Below, one piece after another: positions 8,984-15,820 of a stretch of 64,000 nt of DNA; within the stretch, counting starts at the first letter, position 1, and each line of letters opens with the position of its first letter. Both the position numbers and the translations under genes were made by a program. The DNA is from Vicinamibacteraceae bacterium (GTDB lineage: Bacteria; Planctomycetota; Phycisphaerae; Phycisphaerales; UBA5793). The notes beneath the pieces were generated by a model. It was not told the DNA's origin, did not search any database, and was given only the letters and a program-made list of their open reading frames with translations. The stretch is taken from positions 1-64,000 of the forward strand of contig WYBR01000138.1 in the NCBI GenBank assembly GCA_011525805.1, in the 5' to 3' direction.

Positions 8984-9020
8984 TATCAAAAAGCGCGTAC
9001 GCACTTTCGTGCGTACGCGC
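8984..9020 (-). terminator. Intrinsic terminator of the thioredoxin-like gene
   Basis: A perfect 12-bp inverted repeat (GCGCGTACGCAC at 8993-9004 with its complement at 9009-9020) encloses a 4-nt loop. Read on the minus strand, the stem is followed by TTTTTGATA, a classic rho-independent terminator placed about 50 nt after the stop codon of the gene at 9073-10371. The hairpin overlaps the first bases of repeat copy 2. Confidence 0.8.
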
Positions 9021-9069
9021 GTTGTGGATGTCGGGCGCGAACGCGCCGCGAGGACGCGGCGGCTCGCGG
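9017..9069. repeat. 53-bp direct repeat, copy 2
   Basis: Second copy of the repeat at 8872-8924. The 24 nt at 9044-9067 are exactly matched, in reverse complement, by 42534-42557 inside the class II DAHP synthase gene, showing that the repeat family is dispersed and not just a local duplication. Confidence 0.8.
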
Positions 9070-9072
9070 TTT

Positions 9073-10371
9073 TCAGCCTTCCGCGCCTTCCGCGGCGGGT
9101 TCGACGGGCGGCGCCGGGACGGGCAGGCCCGCCTCGCGCAGCAGCGCGTCGATGAGATCGGTCTTCTCCTTGAGGGGTCGGGCGGGATGCAGGCCGCCGT
9201 GCTTCACCTTGCCGTCGGCGCCGATGATGGCGACATGCGGGATGCCGCGCACGCCGTACTCGGGGTTGAAGACATCTTCGGCCGAGAAGACGACGGTCCA
9301 GGTGATGTCTCGCGACTTCATGTAGGAGGCCATGAGCGCGTATTCCTTGTCGGGATCGCCGGTGGTGTCGATGCGCTTCTCCTCGGCCTCGCTGTCATAG
9401 TGGGCGTTCTGGATGCTGGTGACGCCGATGATGCGGACGGGGTATCCCTTGTAGTGCTCGACAAGTTCGCGCACCTTGGGGAAGGAAGCGACGCACGGGC
9501 CGCACCACGTCGCCCAGAAGTCCAGGACGACGACCTCGCCCTTGCAGTCGCCGAGTCTCGTCACGCTCGGATCGCTCGACCAGTTGATGGTGAGTTCCGG
9601 CGCCGGGTGGCCGATGAGTTCGCCGCGGGCGAAGGCGCCGTTGAGGTAGGCGGCGATGCCGTTGTAGGACTTGGCGAGGCGCTCGTCAGTCGCGTTGGCG
9701 GCGGCGCCGGAGGCGAGCGTCGCCATCGTCTCGCGGATGCGCTTCTGCTCGGCGGGGTTGTCGGGGTTCGCGGCCTTGTAGAGCGTCAGGTAGCCGATGT
9801 AGCCGCGCGCGAGTTTGTCGGCGTACTCGGGCTTGAGGAGGCGTTCGAGACCGAGGATTTCCTTGCGGGACTGCTCAATGACGGCGGGGGTGAGGTTGCC
9901 CACCATCGAGAGGAGGTTGTTGGCCAGTCCGGTCTTGATCGCCTCGTCGAGGGCCGGATGGCCGAGCATCTTGCGAAGCATGTCGATGCGGGTGTCGTCA
10001 TCCTGGGCGGCGCGGTAGTCGAAGGTGAACATCGCAATGCGCGAGACGGCGCCTTCGACGTCGCTCTTGTTCTGGAGGGAGCGAAGGCGGTCCTGGGCGG
10101 CGCCCCACGCCTTGGTGTACTGGAGCATGGGCGTGCGCGACATCATGCCGGCGAGTTGCAGGCCGGTCATTTCCGAGACGTTGAGGTCGCCCAGGGCCTC
10201 GTCGGCGATGCGGCGGTACTCGTCGACGTTGGCCGGCCGCGGGTTCATGCCCGCCTCGAAGGCCTTGATGGCGGCGTCGATCTGCTCATCGGTCGGAGGC
10301 GCCGCGTGGAGCAGACCCGCTGCGCAGGTCAGCGCAGCGGCAGCGAACAGACTCGTGGTGATCCGGATCAT
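9073..10371 (-). CDS. Secreted TlpA/thioredoxin-fold protein with helical N-terminal region
   Basis: A 432-aa protein. The ATG at 10371 follows a strong AGGAGA ribosome-binding site and opens a signal peptide (about residues 1-23, ending LLHAA). Residues 25-245 are a helical region with no recognised family. Residues 250-410 form a thioredoxin fold of the TlpA/ResA type: FWATWCGPC with Cys290 and Cys293, the RVIGVTSIQ strand and a cis-proline in GIPHVAII. Such proteins reduce or exchange disulfides outside the cytoplasm, for example in cytochrome maturation. The acidic Pro/Glu tail is dispensable-looking. It is transcribed alone and ends at a strong hairpin terminator. Confidence 0.88.
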   Translation of the reverse strand: MIRITTSLFAAAALTCAAGLLHAAPPTDEQIDAAIKAFEAGMNPRPANVDEYRRIADEALGDLNVSEMTGLQLAGMMSRTPMLQYTKAWGAAQDRLRSLQNKSDVEGAVSRIAMFTFDYRAAQDDDTRIDMLRKMLGHPALDEAIKTGLANNLLSMVGNLTPAVIEQSRKEILGLERLLKPEYADKLARGYIGYLTLYKAANPDNPAEQKRIRETMATLASGAAANATDERLAKSYNGIAAYLNGAFARGELIGHPAPELTINWSSDPSVTRLGDCKGEVVVLDFWATWCGPCVASFPKVRELVEHYKGYPVRIIGVTSIQNAHYDSEAEEKRIDTTGDPDKEYALMASYMKSRDITWTVVFSAEDVFNPEYGVRGIPHVAIIGADGKVKHGGLHPARPLKEKTDLIDALLREAGLPVPAPPVEPAAEGAEG

Positions 10372-10575
10372 GACTCTTCTCCTGATAGGCCCCAGTGGGG
10401 CAAGGGTGGGAAGGTACGCTCGGGACGAGCAGGCCGTCGGGGCGACGGGCTGAAGAACGCTACGCCTCCCGGAGGGGAAATTCATGCCTCCGCCGGACCG
10501 GGGCCGAAGATTATCTGACGGCCGGCTGCCCGGTCGCTCCCCGTCCAGACACTGAACCATTGCATGGAGGCCGGA

Positions 10576-11118
10576 ATGGCTCAGCACCCGCAGGAACCGT
10601 CTACGAGTCAGCCCACGGTGATCGGCGGCAACTGCCGCCTCGTCGGCGAACTGTTCCTGGAAGGCAGCGCCATCATTCACGGCCAGATCGAGGGCCAGAT
10701 CGAGGTCACGGAGACGCTGGAAATCGGCGAGGGCGGGCTGGTGAGCGGCACCGTGCGGGCCGGCGCCATGGCGGTGCATGGCCGGGTCGAGGGGGAGGTC
10801 TACTGCACGGATGCGCTGCACCTCGGTTCGACGGCGAACCTCACGGGGGACGTGTTTGCGGCGGCGTTCTCGGCGGAGGAGGGGGCGGTCTGCCGCGGGC
10901 AGGTCGTCATCGGCCAGCAGGCGGCGGAGGCGGGGCGCGCGGCCCGGGGATCGGGCCGCGACGCGATGGCCGACGCGGCGGCCGAGGAGCAGGTTGTGGC
11001 GGGGCACATCGAGCAGGGCGCGCCGACTTCGGTGAGCACGAGTCCCAACGCCGCCAAGTCGCTGCTGCGCCGCCGGCCGAGCATTCTCTCGACGGGGCCG
11101 CGCAGCGCGGCCGGCTGA
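10576..11118 (+). CDS. Bactofilin family cytoskeletal protein
   Basis: A 180-aa protein. Bactofilins polymerise through a short right-handed beta-helix and scaffold cell-envelope processes. The beta-helical core runs from about residue 15 to 115 and shows the typical six-residue rungs (GNCRLVGELFLEGSAIIHGQ, then VEGEVYCTDALHLGS). The C-terminal part is low complexity and probably disordered. The start at 10576 (MAQHPQEP) is preferred because GGAGG lies 5 nt upstream; an in-frame ATG at 10564 would add four residues. A second bactofilin begins 25 nt downstream, so the pair is probably an operon. Confidence 0.9.
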   Translation: MAQHPQEPSTSQPTVIGGNCRLVGELFLEGSAIIHGQIEGQIEVTETLEIGEGGLVSGTVRAGAMAVHGRVEGEVYCTDALHLGSTANLTGDVFAAAFSAEEGAVCRGQVVIGQQAAEAGRAARGSGRDAMADAAAEEQVVAGHIEQGAPTSVSTSPNAAKSLLRRRPSILSTGPRSAAG

Positions 11119-11143
11119 CGCCGTCGTCGTCGGCGGCGGATGG

Positions 11144-11644
11144 ATGCACATGCTGGCAGGATTCGGTCGATCGCGTCGGGAGGCGGAGGATGGCCGCGGG
11201 CGCGGCGCGTCGCCGGGACCGGTGCGCGAGGTGCGAGCCGCGGCCGCGCCAGCGCCGTCGGCGATGCGGGCGGTGCGCTGCCCCTTCTGCGAAGCGCCCT
11301 TCGAGGTGTCGAGCCGGGCGATCAACGCGCGCTGCCCGAAATGCACGAAACCGATGCGCTTCGAGGACGCCGAACTCAACGGCTTCTGCAACCAGAACGT
11401 GACCACGATGGGGACGGTGCGCATCGGCCGCAAGGGCGTGGTGCGCGGCCGTATCGAGTGCGGGTCGCTGGTCGTGAGCGGGCAACTCGACGGCACCATC
11501 CGCATCAACGGGTGCTGCATCGTCCAGCCCCGCGGCGTGCTGCGCGGCGAGATCGCGGCGCGGTCGATGTTGATCGAGCGCGGCGGCTCGTTCGAGGGAA
11601 CGGTGGAGATCGGCGGCGGCGCCGCGGCGCGCCCGGCGGCGTGA
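11144..11644 (+). CDS. Zinc-ribbon/bactofilin fusion protein
   Basis: A 166-aa protein. After a basic, disordered start there is a four-cysteine zinc ribbon (CPFC at 46-49, CPKC at 64-67), then a bactofilin beta-helix (about 85-160) with repeated G-V rungs such as RKGVVRGRIECGSLVVSGQ. Bactofilins normally lack metal-binding modules, so this looks like a variant subunit that may cap or anchor polymers of the adjacent bactofilin; that role is inference. The first ATG is used; a second in-frame ATG lies two codons downstream. It follows the first bactofilin by 25 nt. Confidence 0.87.
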   Translation: MHMLAGFGRSRREAEDGRGRGASPGPVREVRAAAAPAPSAMRAVRCPFCEAPFEVSSRAINARCPKCTKPMRFEDAELNGFCNQNVTTMGTVRIGRKGVVRGRIECGSLVVSGQLDGTIRINGCCIVQPRGVLRGEIAARSMLIERGGSFEGTVEIGGGAAARPAA

Positions 11645-11737
11645 GATCAGCGCCACCGCGCATGAACGGATGCGAAGACGCAAGCGACTCACGCGCCGAA
11701 GACCACCGAGCGTCTCAAGCCTCACGCCCATAACGCA

Positions 11738-11768
11738 ACCACCCGCGTTCGTCATGAACGCGGGTGGT
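11738..11768. terminator. Bidirectional hairpin between convergent genes
   Basis: A perfect 13-bp inverted repeat (ACCACCCGCGTTC at 11738-11750 with its complement at 11756-11768) has a 5-nt loop, GTCAT. It lies between the convergent bactofilin operon and the basic protein gene. There is no T-run on either side, so it is a terminator-like stem and not a canonical rho-independent terminator. A similar stem is present at 48721-48749. Confidence 0.6.
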
Positions 11769-11813
11769 CGAGAATCGACAGGTCATCCGTGACCTGATGG
11801 AAGCGCGAGGCGC

Positions 11814-12470
11814 TCAGGCGGCGCGGCGGCTGTAGCGGCGGGTGCCGTAGCGGTTGCCGGTGCCGACGAGGCGGAGGCCCGTGGTGCGGCCGGTGCGGCG
11901 GCTGCGGGTCTTGTTCGTGCGGCGGGTCTTGCCCTTGTAGGTGCGGGTGGTCTTGCCGGTCTTGCGCGTGGTGTTGCCCGTGCCGTAGCCATAGCCGGAG
12001 CCATAGCCGAAGCCGTAGTTGTTCCACGTGCCGTTGCTCGTCCAGTAGCCGGGGCATCCCTTGACGGGCTTGAAGTTGCCGCGGACGTTGGGATTGAAGC
12101 CGGCGGGCTTGTGGAAGCACTTGTTGAAGCAGTTGCTGACGTGCCAGCAGATCTGGTTGGTCGTCCAGTTGTAGCACTGGGCGGGGGTGATCCAGCCCTG
12201 CTGAAGGGCGTACTGGATCATCTGCGGCCAGATCGTGTTCTCGGTCTTGCGGCAGTTGGTGCTGTTGGTCTTGCAGTTGAAGGAGGGGAACCAGAAGGTC
12301 TTGCCGTTGAACTTGGTGTTGAACGCGTAGCCGTTCTTCTTGAGGTTGTTCCAGACGAAGGTGGTCGTCTTGCGGCAGTTGCCGGCGATGTTCTCGACGA
12401 CGCTGTAGGGCGTCTTGCCGTTCTGAACGTTCGTCTTGAAGGTGCGGCCAAAGTTGTACGTCTTGCTCAT
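11814..12470 (-). CDS. Asn/Lys/Arg-rich, almost acid-free putative nucleic-acid-binding protein
   Basis: A 218-aa protein preceded by a clear AGGAG site. It has two glutamates (26 and 77) and no aspartate, so it is extremely basic. Residues 18-65 look like a winged helix: PYSVVENIA, NCRKTTTFVWNNLKKNGYAF, then a hairpin NTKFNGKTFWF. A second NCRKT element starts at residue 72 (NCRKTENTIWPQMIQYALQ), suggesting an internal duplication. Eight cysteines lie between residues 32 and 139. A Tyr/Gly stretch (152-165) leads to a 53-residue tail of Arg, Lys, Thr and Gly. Codon choice (AAC, AAG, ACC, TTC) is strongly biased, as in highly expressed genes. I recognise no family; a nucleoid or RNA-binding role is inference. 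Confidence 0.82.
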   Translation of the reverse strand: MSKTYNFGRTFKTNVQNGKTPYSVVENIAGNCRKTTTFVWNNLKKNGYAFNTKFNGKTFWFPSFNCKTNSTNCRKTENTIWPQMIQYALQQGWITPAQCYNWTTNQICWHVSNCFNKCFHKPAGFNPNVRGNFKPVKGCPGYWTSNGTWNNYGFGYGSGYGYGTGNTTRKTGKTTRTYKGKTRRTNKTRSRRTGRTTGLRLVGTGNRYGTRRYSRRAA

Positions 12471-12874
12471 GATGACTCCTCAGTCATGCGGCACGGGTCG
12501 GAGTATTCGACCATTGGTGTGCCTGGTTTGCGAATGTCCGGAGGACTGTCGCGGATTCGGATCACCCGTCGGCGTGCGGCAAGCGCGTGGGCTCGTCGTG
12601 CGGCCTTGTCGATCCATCCATCCCCTTGACGGCCAGTCTGCTCCCGACGCCAATGAACCCTTGATTCCTGCGGCCACGGCCGCAACGCAAGTGCTTATCG
12701 ACCGCCGGGGGAGGCAAAATCACTCAAGTTGGAAAACTTGTGCAAAGCGTCCGGTAAGGGCGAGGCGCGATCAGGCCGCGCTTCGGCTCGTCGGGCGGCG
12801 CGCAATACGCTTGCCGGCAAGGCGTTGCGCGGCGCCGGCGAAGGCAGCGGGCGGTGAGCAGCGCCGCCGGCGGC
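12471..12874. other. 404-nt intergenic region, no gene seen
   Basis: No open frame with convincing protein character, tRNA or hairpin terminator is seen here. The left end carries the ribosome-binding site of the basic-protein gene and must hold its promoter, but no clear -10/-35 pair could be chosen. A short inverted repeat AAGTTGGAAAACTT lies at about 12726. Confidence 0.5.
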
Positions 12875-13549
12875 TCAGTCCGGCGCGTGGTACACCTCGA
12901 CGCTTCCATCCGCGCGGAAGATGCCCACGCGCGTCGGCCGCTGCGACCAGAGGTGGCGCGCGAGGTCTTCCGGGCGGATCCAGCGCTGCGGAATCTCCAT
13001 CTCCTCCTGCGCATAGCGCTCGAGGAAGCGGCAGACGGCGCGGCAGCAGAACAGGCCGACCGTCGTCGTCTCAAAGTCGATCCCTTCGGCCGTGCGCGTG
13101 AGGATCGCGGCCAAGCGCCCGGCACGCGCGCGGTCGAGGCGCCACTCGAAGATCGTTACGGCGATGTCTCCCGCGCCGTCGAAGCGCCAGGCGACGTAGT
13201 CGGCCGAGGTCGGGGCATTCTCGCTGAAGACGTCGCGGCGGCGCACGAGATCGTCGCGGTCGCGGCCGAACTGGCCGGCGGGATCCCAGAAGATCGTCTC
13301 CAGCGGCGGCCGGAGGAGGCGCAGGCCGGTGTGCGTGCCGTGGGTCCGGCCGTGGCAGATGAGCACCTGGAGGGCGGGGACGAGTTCATCAAAGGAGTCG
13401 GGGTCGGCCGAGACAGCGGGCCGCGACGCCCACTCTGCGGGAGCGGCGGGCGGCGCCGAAGCGCATCCGAGCATCGACGGGCCGAGCAGCAGCGCGACCA
13501 GCAGCCAGGCGCCGAGCGTTGCGGCGGCGTGTCGGAGGATGGTGAGCAT
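12875..13549 (-). CDS. Putative lipoprotein of unknown function
   Basis: A 224-aa protein with a lipoprotein signal: hydrophobic WLLVALLLGPSMLGC, with the lipobox cysteine at residue 29 followed by a Pro/Ala linker. The mature part starts near LQVLICHGRTHGTHTGL, contains an FGRDRDDLVRRRD segment and a two-cysteine GLFCCRAVCRF stretch, and ends in a basic/aromatic C-terminus. I do not recognise the family. It is divergent from the ECF sigma gene at 13661, sharing a 111-nt intergenic region, so the two may be coordinately expressed. Confidence 0.75.
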   Translation of the reverse strand: MLTILRHAAATLGAWLLVALLLGPSMLGCASAPPAAPAEWASRPAVSADPDSFDELVPALQVLICHGRTHGTHTGLRLLRPPLETIFWDPAGQFGRDRDDLVRRRDVFSENAPTSADYVAWRFDGAGDIAVTIFEWRLDRARAGRLAAILTRTAEGIDFETTTVGLFCCRAVCRFLERYAQEEMEIPQRWIRPEDLARHLWSQRPTRVGIFRADGSVEVYHAPD

Positions 13550-13660
13550 CGCACTCGGCTATGGTTACGGACAGGGATTATGGGTCGGGGCATGGTATGG
13601 CCTCGATCGGCCGTCGTGCAATACCGCCCCGTCCCGGACGTTGACCTTCGTGGATTCTGC

Positions 13661-14269
13661 ATGGCTGAGGCTCTGGACACCACGCTCCGGTCGGCATGCT
13701 GCGGTGACCAGGACGCCTGGCGGCGGATCGTTGATGAGTATGCGCCGCGCGTGTTCGGCCTGCTCAAGGCGCATTGCCGCGATGCGGAACTGGCCGAGGA
13801 GATCACGCAGAGCGTCTTCTGCACGCTGGCGGCGAAACTGACGGGAAACGAAGGGTATGTCGAGCAGGGCAAGTTCGAAGCGTGGGTCTTCCGCATCGCC
13901 GTCAACCGGCTGCGCGACGAGGTTCGCCGCCGACGGCGGCAGGCGGTCAACGCCGATCAATCCTCGCTCGACGGGAGAGCCGGCTCTCCTGCGATCGCGT
14001 CCGACGACGACTCGGAAGGCCGGCGTTCGCGAGCGCTGCGCGACGCCATCGAGCGGCTCTCGGCGGCGGACCGGCAGATCATCGAGTATCGCTACGTCGG
14101 CGGGCTCAGTTTCCGGCAGATGGCGGAGGTGCTCGGCGAGCCGCTCGGAACCGTGCTCGCCCGCCAGCACCGGGCGCTGCGCAAACTCCGCGACCTGCTC
14201 GACGGCGCCGCGCTCGAAGGGACGAACCGGATGCCCGGTGAGATGAAGAGATCGACCCATGACGCGTGA
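13661..14269 (+). CDS. ECF-type RNA polymerase sigma factor (module 1)
   Basis: A 202-aa sigma-70-family protein. Region 2 covers about residues 10-90: DAWRRIVDEYAPRVFGLL, the CRDAELAEEITQSVF block and FEAWVFRIAVNRLRDEVRRRRR (promoter-melting helix). Region 4 covers about 130-185 with the helix-turn-helix LSFRQMAEVLGEPLGTVLARQHRALRK in two parts. Start ATG at 13661. The stop overlaps the next gene by 11 nt, so translation is coupled to that membrane protein, the usual arrangement for a sigma factor and its controller. Target promoters cannot be predicted. Confidence 0.9.
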   Translation: MAEALDTTLRSACCGDQDAWRRIVDEYAPRVFGLLKAHCRDAELAEEITQSVFCTLAAKLTGNEGYVEQGKFEAWVFRIAVNRLRDEVRRRRRQAVNADQSSLDGRAGSPAIASDDDSEGRRSRALRDAIERLSAADRQIIEYRYVGGLSFRQMAEVLGEPLGTVLARQHRALRKLRDLLDGAALEGTNRMPGEMKRSTHDA

Positions 14270-14807
14270 ACGAAGCGAACAACCCGATCGCGATCCACGG
14301 CTCGAAGCGCTCGACGCCGAGTTGCAGCGCCACCTTGCGCCGGGGGCGGAGGCGCGGCTGGTGGCCGGGCGCGTCTTCGAGGCCAGCCGTGGGCGCCTGG
14401 CGCGCGCCGGCGAGCGTCGGCCGCTGCGACTTGTGCCTGTCGAGGATGAGGGCGCATCCATGCTGCCGTCGCGCTCCTCGTCGGCCTGGCCGGTGATGGC
14501 GGCGCTGGCGGCGATGGTCGTGCTCGCCACCGTCATCACGATGCTCTTCAGCGTGCAGTCGGCCCGCAACAACGAGATCGTCGCCGGCCCGGGCGCCGGG
14601 GCGGAAGTCGCCGCGGCGGCGGAGTACGTCGCGATCGACGGCGCCTTCGAGAGCGAGTTCACCCTCGCCACGAGCACGCTGCTGAGCGACATCACCGCCT
14701 CGGTCGATTCGCTCGTCACGACGGGGGACGAGTGGGCGTTCGGCTCGCTCTCGAACGAGTTGCAGATCGCGACGACGAGCCTGTGGGAAGAGATGGAGTC
14801 CTTCTGA
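14259..14807 (+). CDS. Small single-pass membrane protein, likely anti-sigma partner
   Basis: A 182-aa protein. A charged cytoplasmic N-terminus (about 75 residues, LEALDAELQRHLAPG region) precedes one transmembrane segment, PVMAALAAMVVLATVITMLF (about 77-97), and an extracytoplasmic acidic tail. It lacks the HxxxCxxC zinc motif of ZAS anti-sigma factors. The role as an anti-sigma protein is inferred from its 11-nt overlap with the ECF sigma gene and its one-pass topology. The tail shows repeated short Ser/Thr-Leu segments. Confidence 0.8.
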   Translation: MTRERSEQPDRDPRLEALDAELQRHLAPGAEARLVAGRVFEASRGRLARAGERRPLRLVPVEDEGASMLPSRSSSAWPVMAALAAMVVLATVITMLFSVQSARNNEIVAGPGAGAEVAAAAEYVAIDGAFESEFTLATSTLLSDITASVDSLVTTGDEWAFGSLSNELQIATTSLWEEMESF

Positions 14808-14856
14808 ACCTTGCCAGGCTCGCGACGGGCCGGGAGTGAACGACGTGGGGAATCGA

Positions 14857-15771
14857 ATGAACATGCGGCTGGCGTTGACGGGGCTTGCGGGGATGCTGGC
14901 GCTGAGTGTGATCGCGGCGGCGCAGGATCCGCCGGCGGAGGACGCGCCGCCGCCGCGCGAGGCGATGCGCCAGGAGCGGGGCGCGGGCGAGGTTCAGATC
15001 ACGCTGCGGCCTGTGGGGGAGGGGCGATTCGAGGTGTACATCAACGGCGAGCGCGTCGAGGGGCGGGCCGGGGAGCGCATCCTCCGCGCGCTTCAGGATC
15101 GGCCGCTCGAGCCGCGCCGTCCGGGCGGCGACGATGCCGCGCCGCCCGACCGGCCGATGCGCCGCGGAATGCAGGGCGAGGGCGGGCGGCCGGGCGGCCC
15201 GCCGGGAGCCATGGGAATGGACCGGCCTGAGAGCGACGCCATGCCGCCCCTGCGACAGGGCGTCGGACAGGTGTACACCGGGCAAGTGCCGGAACTGACG
15301 GATGAACTCGTGGCCGAGGTCCTCGCGGTGATCGCCGACTTCGACGAAGTGCTCCACGCCCGGCTGACCGCCGCGCTGGAGACCAACCCGGAAGTTGTTC
15401 GCGGCCGATTGCAGAACGACCTGCGCCGATGGATGGCGGCGGTCGAACTCAAGCGCAACGACCCCGAACTCTACGAACTCAACGTGAAGGATCGGCGACT
15501 CTCCCACGAGACGGCCCGCCTCGTTGGCGAGTGCCTCGCGGCGCGGCGGGCGGGCGACGCGGAGAAAGTTGAGTCCATCCGCGCCTCGCTCGAAACGCTG
15601 GTCGGCGAGCACTTCGACGTCCGCCAGAAGATGCGCGAGCGCGACCTGGCGCAACTCGAGCAGCGCCTCGAGTTCCTCCGCACGCAGGTGCAGCAGCGGC
15701 GCGAGCGGCGGCAGGAAGTCATCCGCCAGCACCTCCAGCAGTTGTTCGGCGGCCCCGCGGACGAGTTCTGA
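14857..15771 (+). CDS. Secreted coiled-coil protein following ECF module 1
   Basis: A 304-aa protein. The ATG at 14857 follows GGGGA by about 5 nt; an in-frame GTG at 14836 is an alternative. Residues 1-23 form a signal peptide (LALTGLAGMLALSVIAAAQ). Then comes an acidic/Pro region, a short beta segment (GEVQITLRPVGEGRFEVYING), a low-complexity Gly/Pro/Met/Arg linker (about 85-140), and a long helical C-terminal half ending in a coiled coil (LAQLEQRLEFLRTQVQQR). No family is recognised. It lies 49 nt after the presumed anti-sigma gene in the same direction and may be the periplasmic sensor or target of that module (inference). Confidence 0.8.
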   Translation: MNMRLALTGLAGMLALSVIAAAQDPPAEDAPPPREAMRQERGAGEVQITLRPVGEGRFEVYINGERVEGRAGERILRALQDRPLEPRRPGGDDAAPPDRPMRRGMQGEGGRPGGPPGAMGMDRPESDAMPPLRQGVGQVYTGQVPELTDELVAEVLAVIADFDEVLHARLTAALETNPEVVRGRLQNDLRRWMAAVELKRNDPELYELNVKDRRLSHETARLVGECLAARRAGDAEKVESIRASLETLVGEHFDVRQKMRERDLAQLEQRLEFLRTQVQQRRERRQEVIRQHLQQLFGGPADEF

Positions 15772-15806
15772 CGCCGCGTGCGGCTTCGCAACCAATCGAA
15801 GCGCAC

Positions 15807-15812
15807 TATGAT
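15807..15812 (+). promoter_or_regulatory. Candidate -10 box (TATGAT) for the permease gene
   Basis: TATGAT is followed 8 nt later by the ATG of the permease gene, leaving no room for a Shine-Dalgarno site. A weak TTCGCA lies 16 nt upstream as a possible -35. The short inverted repeat GCTTCG/CGAAGC overlaps it. The spacing supports a leaderless transcript. Confidence 0.4.
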
Positions 15813-15820
15813 CGCCTCGC

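Noticed and set aside
8872-9069. Possible CRISPR (two 53-bp repeats)
   Set aside because: Only two units with about 90 nt between them, a terminator stem in the gap, repeats too long, and no cas genes.
6746-9325. 859-aa open frame on the plus strand
   Set aside because: It is antisense to uvrB and the thioredoxin-like gene; the composition (Ala/Gly/Asp/Glu/Val-rich without domains) is that of a high-GC shadow frame.
12471-12874. Short open frames in the 404-nt gap
   Set aside because: Arg/Ala-rich frames without ribosome-binding sites or recognisable domains, typical of high-GC noise.
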